Below, piece after piece: positions 1 through 7,116 of a DNA stretch of 20,916 bases. This DNA is from Clostridia bacterium (GTDB lineage: Bacteria > Bacillota_A > Clostridia > Christensenellales > Aristaeellaceae). The position numbers were made by a program, and so were the translations under genes. The stretch spans positions 1 through 20,916 of the forward strand of contig JAFUDW010000214.1 of the NCBI GenBank assembly GCA_017464225.1. Direction: 5' to 3'. The notes beneath the pieces are model-generated. The model had not been told where the DNA came from. It made no database searches and was given only the letters and a program-made list of their open reading frames with translations. Every line of letters starts with the position of its first letter. Positions within the stretch are counted from its first letter, which is position 1.

Positions 1-794
1 CGGGCTTTGATATTGAAGCGCTTTTCCAGCTGGTGCATCTGATCGTCGGTAATGGTGTTCACCAGCGGAAGATGAGCGATCTTCATATAGATTTCGGCGG
101 CCTTTTCGGCGGTCTCGATGAGGCCGAAGGTTTCGTCCAGATCCTTGCCCGCGCCGTAAATGCCGTGCTGGCTCCAGACCACCAGGCGAGCCGTCAGCAT
201 CTTTTCTGCCGTGGCTTCGCCGATCTCATTGGTGCCGCAAAGCATCCAGGGCAGCACGTTGACGCCCTCGGGGAACACCACGATGCACTCGGTGCACATC
301 TGCCAGAGCGTGCGGGTAAAGGCGCGTTCGTCCAGATCGTGCACGTAGGTCATGGCCAGCAGGTTGGCGGGATGGCAGTGCATGACCACGCGGTTTTCGG
401 GGTTCACCTTGAGCCGCGCAACGTGGCTCATCATATGAGCCGGGAACTCGCTGGTAAAGCTTCCGCCGTCGTTAAAGCCCCAGATCAGCTCGGCCAGTTC
501 GCCGTAGGCTGTCACGCGGACGATACCCAGATTGATTTCAGGCGCGTACTGCACATTTTTGAAATACTTGCCTGTGCCGGTGACCAGGAAATATTTGCCG
601 TCCAGCTCGGGGGCGGTAAAGCCCGTGGGGATCTTGAGCTTTACGTTATCCAGCTCCAAGTATTCCTTCAGTTCATCCTCGTCCAGGATCATGCTGATAT
701 TGCCGCCGTTGCGCTCGTCCCAGCCGTGATCATACATATTGGTGATCGTACGGATCATTTCCACCATAAAGGGCGCGGTCAAAACATCTTTCAT
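1..794 (-). CDS. rhaD: Rhamnulose-1-phosphate aldolase, partial (3' end outside window)
   Basis: Class II (zinc) aldolase that splits L-rhamnulose-1-phosphate into dihydroxyacetone phosphate and L-lactaldehyde, the last step of rhamnose breakdown in the cytoplasm. 264 codons are visible; the E. coli enzyme has about 274, so only around ten residues are missing beyond the left edge. The family's zinc site is visible: a His-Cys-His cluster at residues 139-141 (MHCHPAN) and a third histidine at 210 (SQHGIYGAGK). Glu116 in TSEFPAH matches the catalytic glutamate of the family. The ATG overlaps the rhaA TGA as ATGA, so translation is probably coupled; a GGTGA sequence about 7 bases upstream may serve as ribosome binding site. 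It is the third gene of rhaB-rhaA-rhaD. Identity is secure; only the C-terminus cannot be checked. Confidence 0.95.
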   Translation of the reverse strand, partial: MKDVLTAPFMVEMIRTITNMYDHGWDERNGGNISMILDEDELKEYLELDNVKLKIPTGFTAPELDGKYFLVTGTGKYFKNVQYAPEINLGIVRVTAYGELAELIWGFNDGGSFTSEFPAHMMSHVARLKVNPENRVVMHCHPANLLAMTYVHDLDERAFTRTLWQMCTECIVVFPEGVNVLPWMLCGTNEIGEATAEKMLTARLVVWSQHGIYGAGKDLDETFGLIETAEKAAEIYMKIAHLPLVNTITDDQMHQLEKRFNIKA

Positions 795-2041
795 TTTCTG
801 TTCACCAGCACTTTCTGTTCGTATTCCATGACGGTTTCATACCAGCTGCCGTCAAAGGGCACGTCCTGTCGGTTGCAGTATTCCTCCCATACGTCGGCAA
901 AAGGCAGCGTTTTGGCTTCCTCCTGGAGCATCAGACGGCGGGTGAAATCGCCCGCGTCCTGGGCTTCCTTGAGCTGGGGATCGGGCTGCAGCAGGGCAAA
1001 GAGCAGCGCCTTGTGCACAGACCGGGTGGCGATCACCCAGGCGGCGATGCGGTTGATGGAAGCGTCAAAGCAGTCCAGACCGATCAGCACTTTTTCCATG
1101 GCGTCGTTGCGAACGATCTCCTTCATGATCTCCCGCAGTTCATCGTCAAAGATCACAACATGATCGCTGTCCCAGCGCACTGGCCGGGTTACATGCAGCG
1201 GGATCTTATCAAAGTAGGGCAGCAGCGCAGGGATCTTATCGCTGACATACTCCATGGGATGATAATGGCCGTTATCCAGCAGGTTGTAAACGCCAGGATG
1301 CGTGGCGGCATAGTTCATATAGAACTCGTTGCTGCCCACGGTGTAGCTTTCCACCCCGATGGCAAATACCTTGCTCTCCACGCTGTCGATCACATGGGGG
1401 CAGGGCTCGGCAAAGATCTCATCCAGCGCAGCCTTGAGGCGCAGGCGGGGAGCCAGCCGGTCCGCCGGGATATCCTTATAGCCGTCGGGGATCCATACGT
1501 TGTTCAGCACCTGATCATTCAGCTCCTGCCCGATGCGCTCGGCGATGCGGCGGCAGGCGATGGCATGATCGATCCAGAAGCGGCGCACCTTTTCATCGGG
1601 CGAGGACAGGGACAGACCGTCCTTCATCATGGGATGGGAAAAAATGGTGGGATTGAAATCAATGCCCAGGCTGTTTTCCTTGGCGAATTCCACCCAGGGC
1701 GCAAAATGCTCATAGGTCAATTTGTCCCTGTCCACCCAGGGATGCGCCTCGTCAAAGATGGCGTAGCAGGCGTGCAGGTTGATGCGCTTGCGGCCCGGGA
1801 TCAGGCTGGCGGCGGTCAGGAAATCAGCCTTGAGCTCCTCAAAATTTCGGGCGCGGCCCGGATAGTTGCCGGTGGCCTGAATGCCGTTTCCTGCGCCGCC
1901 GTCGGGATTGTCAAAGCCCGTCACGTCGTCTCCCTGCCAGCAGTTCATGCTGACGGCTTTGGCGGACAGACGTTTGATCGCCTCTTCCGTATCGATGCCA
2001 AGCACCGCGTAACGTTCCCTTGCTTCTTCATAGCGTGTCAT
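791..2041 (-). CDS. rhaA: L-rhamnose isomerase
   Basis: Metal-dependent ketol isomerase converting L-rhamnose to L-rhamnulose, the first step of the pathway. 416 residues, close to the E. coli length (419). Family hallmarks include the N-terminal stretch MNCWQGDDVTGFD near residues 32-44 followed by a glycine-rich NPDGGAGNGIQATGNYPGR segment, and the metal-site region with LDNGHYHPMEYVSDKIP and WDSDH. Near the C-terminus GLDCFDASINRIAAWVIATRS is typical. The ATG overlaps the rhaB stop by four bases (ATGA), and a GGAGGG lies about 9 bases upstream inside rhaB. At its own end it overlaps rhaD in the same way. The tight coupling suggests the three enzymes are made together from one message. Confidence 0.96.
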   Translation of the reverse strand: MTRYEEARERYAVLGIDTEEAIKRLSAKAVSMNCWQGDDVTGFDNPDGGAGNGIQATGNYPGRARNFEELKADFLTAASLIPGRKRINLHACYAIFDEAHPWVDRDKLTYEHFAPWVEFAKENSLGIDFNPTIFSHPMMKDGLSLSSPDEKVRRFWIDHAIACRRIAERIGQELNDQVLNNVWIPDGYKDIPADRLAPRLRLKAALDEIFAEPCPHVIDSVESKVFAIGVESYTVGSNEFYMNYAATHPGVYNLLDNGHYHPMEYVSDKIPALLPYFDKIPLHVTRPVRWDSDHVVIFDDELREIMKEIVRNDAMEKVLIGLDCFDASINRIAAWVIATRSVHKALLFALLQPDPQLKEAQDAGDFTRRLMLQEEAKTLPFADVWEEYCNRQDVPFDGSWYETVMEYEQKVLVNRK

Positions 2042-3315
2042 TTTTCATTACCCTCCATCTGTATTTTTAAATTGCCAAGCGCCGTTGCCTCAATGGGCAG
2101 GGCGATCACTTGCTTGCCCGTGGCCTCCTCGGTCAGCCGGTTCAGGAATTGGTTTTTGGCGCCGCCGCCCACAATGTACAGCTTATCATAGGTTTTTCCG
2201 GTATTGCGCTCGATCTCCTCAATGGCCTGCCTGTAGCTCTGCGCCAGGCTGCGGTATGCGCAACGGAAGTAACCGCCCACGCACTTTGGCGGATGGGGCA
2301 GTCTGGCGTCAAAGGCCGCCTTCATGCTTTCCGGCGCCAGAAAAATGGGATCGTTCGCATCCACCAGATGATCAAAGCGCTTCTGTTCCGCATCGTCTGT
2401 GATATCGCTCCAGGGCATATCCGGGCAAAGCTCGTCGCGCAGCCGGTTCACCAGCCACATGCCCATGATATTTTTCTGGTAACGGTTATAGCCTACGCCG
2501 CCCTCGTTGGAATAATTGGCGGCCTGGCTGGCTTCGTCGGTCAGGGGCTTCGGCGTTTTCACGCCCAGCAGGCTCCAGGTGCCGGAGGAAATATAGAGCT
2601 CGTTCCCTTCCATGGGGATGCCCTCCACGGCGCTACCGGTATCATGGGTGGCGCACAGCGCCACCTTGATGCCCCTGTATTCTCCGATCACCGTGCCAGG
2701 CTGCTGCAAGGGGTGGAACAGGCGTGCCGGCAGGCCCAGCGCTTCAATGATCGCCTGATCATATTCCCCGGTCTCCGCGCTCACCATACCGCCGGTGGTG
2801 GCGTTGGTATACTCATGGGCTTTGACGCCGCAGAGCGTGTACATCAGATACTCGGGCATCAGCAGAAAATCGGTCACGTCCTTCAATCTGCCCGCCAGCT
2901 TATCCGCGTAAAGCTGATAAATGGTATTGAAGGGCTGGAACTGAATACCCGTCCGGCTGTACAGCGCTTCAAAGGGTATTTTCTCATGCGCCTGCGGGAT
3001 TACCGCCTCGGTGCGGCCGTCCCGGTAAGCATAGCACGGAAAAACGGGCTCATCATCCCGCATCAGCACGTAATCGACGCCCCAGGTATCGATGGACAGG
3101 CTCTCTATATCAGGGTATCCCTTCAGCGCCTCGTCAATACCAGCCTTTACATGGCCTTCCAACGTGCGAATATCCCAGGTCAGATGCCCGTCCGCCTCAG
3201 TAACACCGTTGGGAAAGCGGTACACCTCCCGGGTTTTGATCTCCCCGTTTTCCTTCCAGCCCACGATGTGCCGGCCGGAGGAAGCGCCAATATCGATGGC
3301 GAGATAATATCGCAA
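2038..3315 (-). CDS. rhaB: Rhamnulokinase
   Basis: FGGY-family sugar kinase that phosphorylates L-rhamnulose at C1 using ATP. The N-terminal phosphate-binding motif AIDIGASSGR (residues 6-15) and the C-terminal adenosine-binding region with VGGGAKNQFLNRL are both present, as are SIDTWGVDYVL and SSGTWSLLG, typical of RhaB. At 425 residues it is clearly shorter than E. coli RhaB (489); it ends soon after the TALGNLKIQ motif, so some C-terminal helix is missing. The start is TTG: it sits 8 bases after a GGGGG in an AAAGGGGG ribosome binding site, and no better ATG exists at the N-terminus. First gene of the rhaBAD operon, 84 bases downstream of the AraC-type regulator gene. Confidence 0.94.
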   Translation of the reverse strand: MRYYLAIDIGASSGRHIVGWKENGEIKTREVYRFPNGVTEADGHLTWDIRTLEGHVKAGIDEALKGYPDIESLSIDTWGVDYVLMRDDEPVFPCYAYRDGRTEAVIPQAHEKIPFEALYSRTGIQFQPFNTIYQLYADKLAGRLKDVTDFLLMPEYLMYTLCGVKAHEYTNATTGGMVSAETGEYDQAIIEALGLPARLFHPLQQPGTVIGEYRGIKVALCATHDTGSAVEGIPMEGNELYISSGTWSLLGVKTPKPLTDEASQAANYSNEGGVGYNRYQKNIMGMWLVNRLRDELCPDMPWSDITDDAEQKRFDHLVDANDPIFLAPESMKAAFDARLPHPPKCVGGYFRCAYRSLAQSYRQAIEEIERNTGKTYDKLYIVGGGAKNQFLNRLTEEATGKQVIALPIEATALGNLKIQMEGNEK

Positions 3316-3338
3316 GAGAAACGCCCCCTTTCTGTCAG

Positions 3339-3367
3339 TTTATATTCTGCCTCCAAATCCCGATAAA
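3339..3367 (-). promoter_or_regulatory. Possible rhaBAD promoter
   Basis: On the minus strand a TATAAA (3339-3344) lies 17 bases after a poor -35-like TTTATC (3362-3367), between the hairpin at 3371-3401 and the rhaB ribosome binding site. A weak -35 fits an AraC-activated promoter, but no clear operator repeats are visible. This is a tentative call. Confidence 0.35.
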
Positions 3368-3370
3368 AGC

Positions 3371-3401
3371 AAGGACGGCCATTGATCAAAAAACCGTCCT
3401 T
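3371..3401 (-). terminator. Hairpin between regulator gene and rhaB (weak terminator)
   Basis: Perfect 8-base inverted repeat, AAGGACGG and CCGTCCTT, separated by 15 bases. On the minus strand the second arm is followed by GCTTTTATCG, giving a short T run. One arm covers the stop codon of the AraC-type gene. It could end or attenuate transcription coming from the regulator before rhaB. The T run is short, so termination is probably partial. Confidence 0.5.
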
Positions 3402-4347
3402 ATTTGCAGTCCCGAAAACGCTTTGGCGACTGGCCGAACTGCTGGACGAAAAGGCGATGGAAATAGCTGCTGTTTTCATAGCCGACCAATAATGCAATCT
3501 TTTCCACCTGCTCATCGGTATTCCGCAGCAGCCAGGCCGCCTGGGAAAGGCGTTTTTGCTGCACAAGTGCGGTATAGTTTTTTCCCGTCCTGTTTCTGAT
3601 CAGTCTGGAAAGCGCTGAAAAATCATAGTGCAGCAGGTCGGCCAGCTCAGTCAGGCTGCCGCTCCGGTAGTGCTCCTCAATATAGCGCAGCACGCGCAGC
3701 GTAGTTTCTTCCTCAGGAGAAGAAAAGCGCAGGCTTTCTGTATGCTCCAAAAGCTCGGCCATCAAAAGGCCCATGGTCATCTGGTAGATGCCCCGGCGAT
3801 TTGCGTGATCGGTCAGCATCGTCCACAGCAGGTTTTCCACAAGATTCTGCACCGGAAGCACCTGTGATACCTGAAAATACAGATAGCCAGTATCGGTATC
3901 CCCCGCAAGGCTGCCCAGGATAAAACGGCGTAGCGGCGTCTCCTCGTTGCCCAAAAAGGACAAGATCCCCTGAAAGAACTCCGGGCGAACGATGAAATTG
4001 ACGGCAATGTCTCCTTCTCCCGCAGGCTCGATCTCCTGCCGGGCATGCTGCCCCAGCATCAGTAATTCTCCCTGTTTCAGGGGGATGAAAGCGCCGTTTA
4101 CGATATGCCGGGTCTCCCCCTGACACATATATACGATTTCCACATAATCATGGGTATGCTCGGGAAAATGCACAAAGCGCGTATGGGGCCGCACTGCGAT
4201 CTGCCGCCCCTTTTCCAGCAGTTTATTTCCCGTAATGATATCCCGACTGCCGTCCATATACAGCGCCCGATCGATGCTGCTGCCGGATAATATTTTCTGT
4301 TCTTCCTCCGTGATAGCGGATAATCGCTGTAAAATATAGGTATCCAT
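3400..4347 (-). CDS. AraC-family transcriptional regulator, probable rhamnose operon activator
   Basis: 315-residue regulator with the usual two-part layout. The N-terminal half looks like a cupin sugar-sensing domain (FPEHTHDYVEIVYMCQGE near residues 61-78, followed by LKQGELLMLGQHARQEI). The C-terminal ~100 residues carry the two helix-turn-helix motifs of AraC proteins (LTELADLLHYDFSALSRLIRNRTG and VEKIALLVGYENSSYFHRLFVQQFGQSPKRFRD). ATG start, with GGAAG about 9 bases upstream. It lies directly upstream of rhaB on the same strand, so a RhaS/RhaR-like role is the natural inference; the sequence itself does not reveal the ligand. It lacks the N-terminal Cys-rich domain of Ada, despite the neighbouring alkyltransferase gene. 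Confidence 0.88.
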   Translation of the reverse strand: MDTYILQRLSAITEEEQKILSGSSIDRALYMDGSRDIITGNKLLEKGRQIAVRPHTRFVHFPEHTHDYVEIVYMCQGETRHIVNGAFIPLKQGELLMLGQHARQEIEPAGEGDIAVNFIVRPEFFQGILSFLGNEETPLRRFILGSLAGDTDTGYLYFQVSQVLPVQNLVENLLWTMLTDHANRRGIYQMTMGLLMAELLEHTESLRFSSPEEETTLRVLRYIEEHYRSGSLTELADLLHYDFSALSRLIRNRTGKNYTALVQQKRLSQAAWLLRNTDEQVEKIALLVGYENSSYFHRLFVQQFGQSPKRFRDCK

Positions 4348-4368
4348 CCTCTTTTACTTCCAAATCTA

Positions 4369-4674
4369 CTATCTATCCCATTGATATTCCGCCATATCCA
4401 CCCGCCCGTCAAGCAGGAAGCCCACGCCCTCCGCCTCCAGCCGCATGCGCTGGGTATCCGGGAGCCAGGTATCAAACGCCTTCTTGGTGCCGCCTTTCGC
4501 GTCCACCACCCGATGGCAGGGCACCGTTTCATCCCGGCAGGAAGCCATGGCGTAGCCCACCACGCGCGCCGCCCTTGGCATGCCGCACAGTCTGGCGATC
4601 TGCCCGTAGGAGGCAACGCGGCCTGCCGGGATCGCTTTCACAGCGGCATAGATCCTTTCAAACGTTCCATCCAT
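4369..4674 (-). CDS. MGMT-family DNA alkyltransferase domain protein (single domain)
   Basis: 101-residue protein equal to the C-terminal DNA-binding domain of O6-alkylguanine-DNA alkyltransferases. The active-site motif is VPCHRVV with the acceptor cysteine intact, which argues for real alkyl transfer rather than the non-catalytic ATL proteins, where this Cys is Trp. The helix-turn-helix part (GRVASYGQIARLCGMPRAARVVGYAM) and the arginine finger (ARVVG) are present. The N-terminal domain of full-length Ogt/MGMT is absent. A GTG nine bases further upstream (4683) is possible, but AGGTGA lies 5 bases before this ATG, so I prefer 4674. The gene ends 21 bases before the AraC-type gene and probably shares its transcript from the promoter at 4707-4735. 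Confidence 0.85.
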   Translation of the reverse strand: MDGTFERIYAAVKAIPAGRVASYGQIARLCGMPRAARVVGYAMASCRDETVPCHRVVDAKGGTKKAFDTWLPDTQRMRLEAEGVGFLLDGRVDMAEYQWDR

Positions 4675-4706
4675 GGCCGTCACCTGATTTCATTTTGTAT
4701 ATTTGT

Positions 4707-4735
4707 ATCATAACACAGGGCGTCGAAACAGGCAA
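4707..4735 (-). promoter_or_regulatory. Sigma-A-type promoter for alkyltransferase-araC unit
   Basis: Minus-strand -35 TTGCCT (4730-4735), 17-base spacer, -10 TATGAT (4707-4712), with an upstream TG giving an extended -10 (TGTTATGAT). It lies about 30 bases before the gene start and back to back with the plus-strand promoter at 4789. Confidence 0.75.
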
Positions 4736-4788
4736 CCGGTCAATTGACCGGCCTTCTGCCATCCGGCATCGTTGTTCCCGCCGCATCC

Positions 4789-4817
4789 TTGCCAATCCGT
4801 CCAAAATAGCGTATAAT
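4789..4817 (+). promoter_or_regulatory. Sigma-A-type promoter for site-2 protease-scpAB operon
   Basis: -35 TTGCCA (4789-4794), exactly 17 bases, -10 TATAAT (4812-4817). Transcription would start near 4824, leaving a short leader before the AGGAGG at 4841-4846. Confidence 0.85.
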
Positions 4818-4853
4818 ATGGAAGTTCATTCTGGAAAGACAGGAGGCATGGCA

Positions 4854-5681
4854 TTGCTGGATTGGATGCGTTCGGATCCGTTGGGATTCTTCACCTTTAT
4901 GCTCTATCGCGCGCCCGCCGTATTGATCGCGCTGACGCTGCATGAGATTTCCCACGGCTATATCGCTTATCTCTGCGGCGACGATACCGCCAAGCGCATG
5001 GGCCGCCTTTCGCTCAATCCCGCCAAGCACCTGAGCCTGATCGGCACATTGATGATGTTTACGGTAGGCATGGGATGGGCCAAGCCTGTTCCCGTCAATC
5101 CCAATCAGTTCCGCCATGGCCGCAGGGATGATTTTCTGGTATCCATCGCTGGGGTGACCATGAATTTTCTCCTGTTTACGCTGGCGACCGTGCTCATGGT
5201 CGTCGTGAATGAATACCTGTGGAAGCCGGAGGTTTTCAGCCTGGGCGCACCCCTGACCACGCGGACGGATTTTCTTTCCTTTTCAGGAATCAATTTTACG
5301 CAGATCATGCAGAACAGCCCCTACGTCTGGGCGGAAGCCACGGGCAACGGGTATTACAATGTACTGGACGCCGCCAGGTATATGCAGACCCCCTGGCTCA
5401 TCCATGTACAGCGCTTCCTTTATCAATTTGCATTCTGCAACCTGGGCATGTGCGTATTCAATCTGCTACCCTTTCCCCCGCTGGACGGCTTTCATGTGGT
5501 CAACGATATCCTGCTGCACGGAAGGCTGCAGCTGAATGCGCAAACCTTCAGGATCAGCATGCTGGCCATGCTGGTGCTGAATAACGCCACCGATATCTTC
5601 TCCCGCCTGATGTCAGTGGTCACCCATTTTATTCAAAGCGGCGAGGTGCGCTTTTTTCTGGCGCTGTTTGGACTGTCCTGA
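4854..5681 (+). CDS. Site-2 protease family (M50) membrane metalloprotease
   Basis: 275-residue integral membrane protein. The zinc motif HEISH (residues 30-34, HExxH) sits in the first hydrophobic segment, and the third ligand motif NLLPFPPLDGFH (from residue 203; Asp211) in the last part, the standard layout of the short M50 class. Further hydrophobic segments occur around LSLIGTLMMFTVGMGWA and FLVSIAGVTMNFLLFTLATVLMVVV. These proteases cut within membrane helices; the substrate cannot be read from sequence. Start choice: AGGAGG (4841-4846) is only 1 base before the ATG at 4848 but 7 bases before an in-frame TTG at 4854, so TTG is more likely. First gene of a three-gene unit; scpA begins 9 bases after its stop. 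This gene order is common in Firmicutes. Confidence 0.9.
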   Translation: MLDWMRSDPLGFFTFMLYRAPAVLIALTLHEISHGYIAYLCGDDTAKRMGRLSLNPAKHLSLIGTLMMFTVGMGWAKPVPVNPNQFRHGRRDDFLVSIAGVTMNFLLFTLATVLMVVVNEYLWKPEVFSLGAPLTTRTDFLSFSGINFTQIMQNSPYVWAEATGNGYYNVLDAARYMQTPWLIHVQRFLYQFAFCNLGMCVFNLLPFPPLDGFHVVNDILLHGRLQLNAQTFRISMLAMLVLNNATDIFSRLMSVVTHFIQSGEVRFFLALFGLS

Positions 5682-5690
5682 GGGAGCAAT

Positions 5691-6401
5691 ATGGAAATTA
5701 CCTATCATCTGAGCCAGTTTGACGGCCCGCTGGATATGCTGCTGTACATGCTGGACAAGGCCAAGATCGACATCCGGGATATCTTTATTTCGGAAATCAC
5801 CGATCAATATATCCAGGCTGTGCAGGATTCCGACGAGCTGGATATGGAGGAAGCCAGCGCCTTCATTGCCGTAGCCGCCAGGCTTCTGGAAATCAAAAGC
5901 TATAAGCTGCTTCCCCGGCCTCCTGCCGAGGAGGAAGAAGACCCGGAAGCGGCCTTTATCCGGCAATTGGAGGAATACGCCGCCTTCAAGCAGATCGCCC
6001 AGGACATGCAAAGCTTTGAAAAGGCAGCCGCGCTGGTGTACAGCAAGCTCCCCGAGGAGTATCCCCTGCCTCCGCCCAGCTTTGAGATCACAGGGCTCAC
6101 GCTGGAAGGACTTTTAAACGCTTTCGCCCGGGTGATGGCGCGCACGCCCAAGGAAATAGAGGAGGGGCCCGCGCGGGTACGGAATATCGTCCGGGACGAG
6201 CACACCGTTCCCATGTGCATGGCCCATATCCTGCGCTATGTCCGCCACGGGGAAGCGCCGCTGTTTTCAATGCTCAGCGTGCATCCCACCCGGGAAGAAG
6301 TGGTGACGCTGTTTCTGGCTATGCTGGAGCTGCTCAAGCTGGGAAAGGTCACCTTCTTCCAGCAGGGCATCTATGGCGAAATCCTGGTGGCAAGCGCGTA
6401 A
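5691..6401 (+). CDS. scpA: Segregation and condensation protein A
   Basis: 236-residue kleisin subunit that bridges the Smc dimer and binds ScpB in the bacterial condensin complex, needed for chromosome compaction and segregation. The N-terminal Smc-binding region YHLSQFDGPLDMLLYMLDKAKIDIRDI is highly typical, followed by the helical segment EASAFIAVAARLLEIKSYKLLPRP, then an acidic linker, and a C-terminal winged-helix region (TREEVVTLFLAMLELLKLGKVTFFQQGIYGEILV). ATG start with GGGAG 4 bases upstream. It is placed between the M50 protease and scpB, 13 bases before the latter. Confidence 0.95.
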   Translation: MEITYHLSQFDGPLDMLLYMLDKAKIDIRDIFISEITDQYIQAVQDSDELDMEEASAFIAVAARLLEIKSYKLLPRPPAEEEEDPEAAFIRQLEEYAAFKQIAQDMQSFEKAAALVYSKLPEEYPLPPPSFEITGLTLEGLLNAFARVMARTPKEIEEGPARVRNIVRDEHTVPMCMAHILRYVRHGEAPLFSMLSVHPTREEVVTLFLAMLELLKLGKVTFFQQGIYGEILVASA

Positions 6402-6414
6402 CATTTGAGGAGAA

Positions 6415-6960
6415 ATGCATGTTATGACCGAGCTTAGCAAAGTGCTGGAAGCCATTCTTTTTGTTTCGGGGGAACCGCTCCAGATCGCCGCACTGGCGCA
6501 CGCGCTGGAGGTGACCGAGCTGGAGATATCCGCCGCCGCCGATGAATTGGCCAGCGACTATGATTATAACCGCCGGGGGATTTGCCTCAAGCGCTTCGGC
6601 ACGCATATCCAGCTTTCCACCCGAGCCGATTACGCTCCGCAGATCGAAAAACTGCTCCAGCCCATCCAGAAGCAATCGCTCTCCCAAGCCGCGCTGGAAA
6701 CGCTGGCTGTTGTCGCCTACAAGCAGCCTGTAACCAAGCTGGAAATAGAAGCTGTGCGCGGCGTAAAGTGCGATTATTCCGTGCAGTCCCTGGTAGGAAA
6801 AGGGCTGATTGAAGAGGTGGGCCGCAAGGAAACGCTGGGCCGTCCCATTCTGTATGGAACCACCGATCAATTCCTATCTCATTTCGGTCTTTCGTCTCTT
6901 GAAGACCTGCCGCAGCCGCCCGAGGCTGCCGCCGCACCCGAGGAACCCCTCACCCCCTGA
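6415..6960 (+). CDS. scpB: Segregation and condensation protein B
   Basis: 181-residue partner of ScpA. Two winged-helix domains are recognisable: the first from LSKVLEAILFVSGEPLQIAALAHAL, the second around SQAALETLAVVAYKQPVTKLEIEAVRG with the family signature VKCDYSVQSLVGKGLIEEVGRKETLGRPILYGTT. The tail is proline- and alanine-rich and probably disordered. Start is ambiguous: GAGGAG ends 2 bases before the ATG at 6415 and 11 bases before an in-frame ATG at 6424, so either may be used; the difference is three residues. Last gene of the operon; a terminator follows at once. Confidence 0.94.
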   Translation: MHVMTELSKVLEAILFVSGEPLQIAALAHALEVTELEISAAADELASDYDYNRRGICLKRFGTHIQLSTRADYAPQIEKLLQPIQKQSLSQAALETLAVVAYKQPVTKLEIEAVRGVKCDYSVQSLVGKGLIEEVGRKETLGRPILYGTTDQFLSHFGLSSLEDLPQPPEAAAAPEEPLTP

Positions 6961-6968
6961 TTTTTCAT

Positions 6969-6998
6969 GCGCTCAGAGCCATCCGAGCGCTGTTTTTT
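6969..6998 (+). terminator. Rho-independent terminator after scpB
   Basis: GCGCTC (6969-6974) pairs with GAGCGC (6985-6990) across a 10-base loop and is followed by a run of seven T at 6992-6998. It begins 9 bases after the scpB stop. Confidence 0.8.
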
Positions 6999-7041
6999 TG
7001 TTCTTTTTGGAAAAAAAGCGGCGGAAAAGCATGGTTTTACG

Positions 7042-7070
7042 TTGAATAATCTGTATGAACATGATATAAT
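7042..7070 (+). promoter_or_regulatory. Sigma-A-type promoter for the Ala-rich stalk protein
   Basis: -35 TTGAAT (7042-7047), 17-base spacer, -10 TATAAT (7065-7070), with TG one base before the -10 (TGATATAAT, extended -10). It follows the scpB terminator and precedes the start codon by about 46 bases, so the gene is its own transcription unit. Confidence 0.85.
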
Positions 7071-7116
7071 ATTCCAAACGATTCGTTCTTCGCAATCTCA
7101 TGATGGAGGAATCAAC

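Noticed and set aside
3400..4674. A split Ada protein (alkyltransferase plus AraC)
   Set aside because: The AraC-type protein has a cupin-like N-terminus and no Ada cysteine domain, and the two frames are separated by a clean stop, gap and start. Two independent genes are more likely.
6967..7116. Longer N-terminus for the Ala-rich protein starting at 6967
   Set aside because: It would begin inside the scpB terminator and before the promoter. The ATG at 7117 has a good ribosome binding site and begins a proper membrane anchor.
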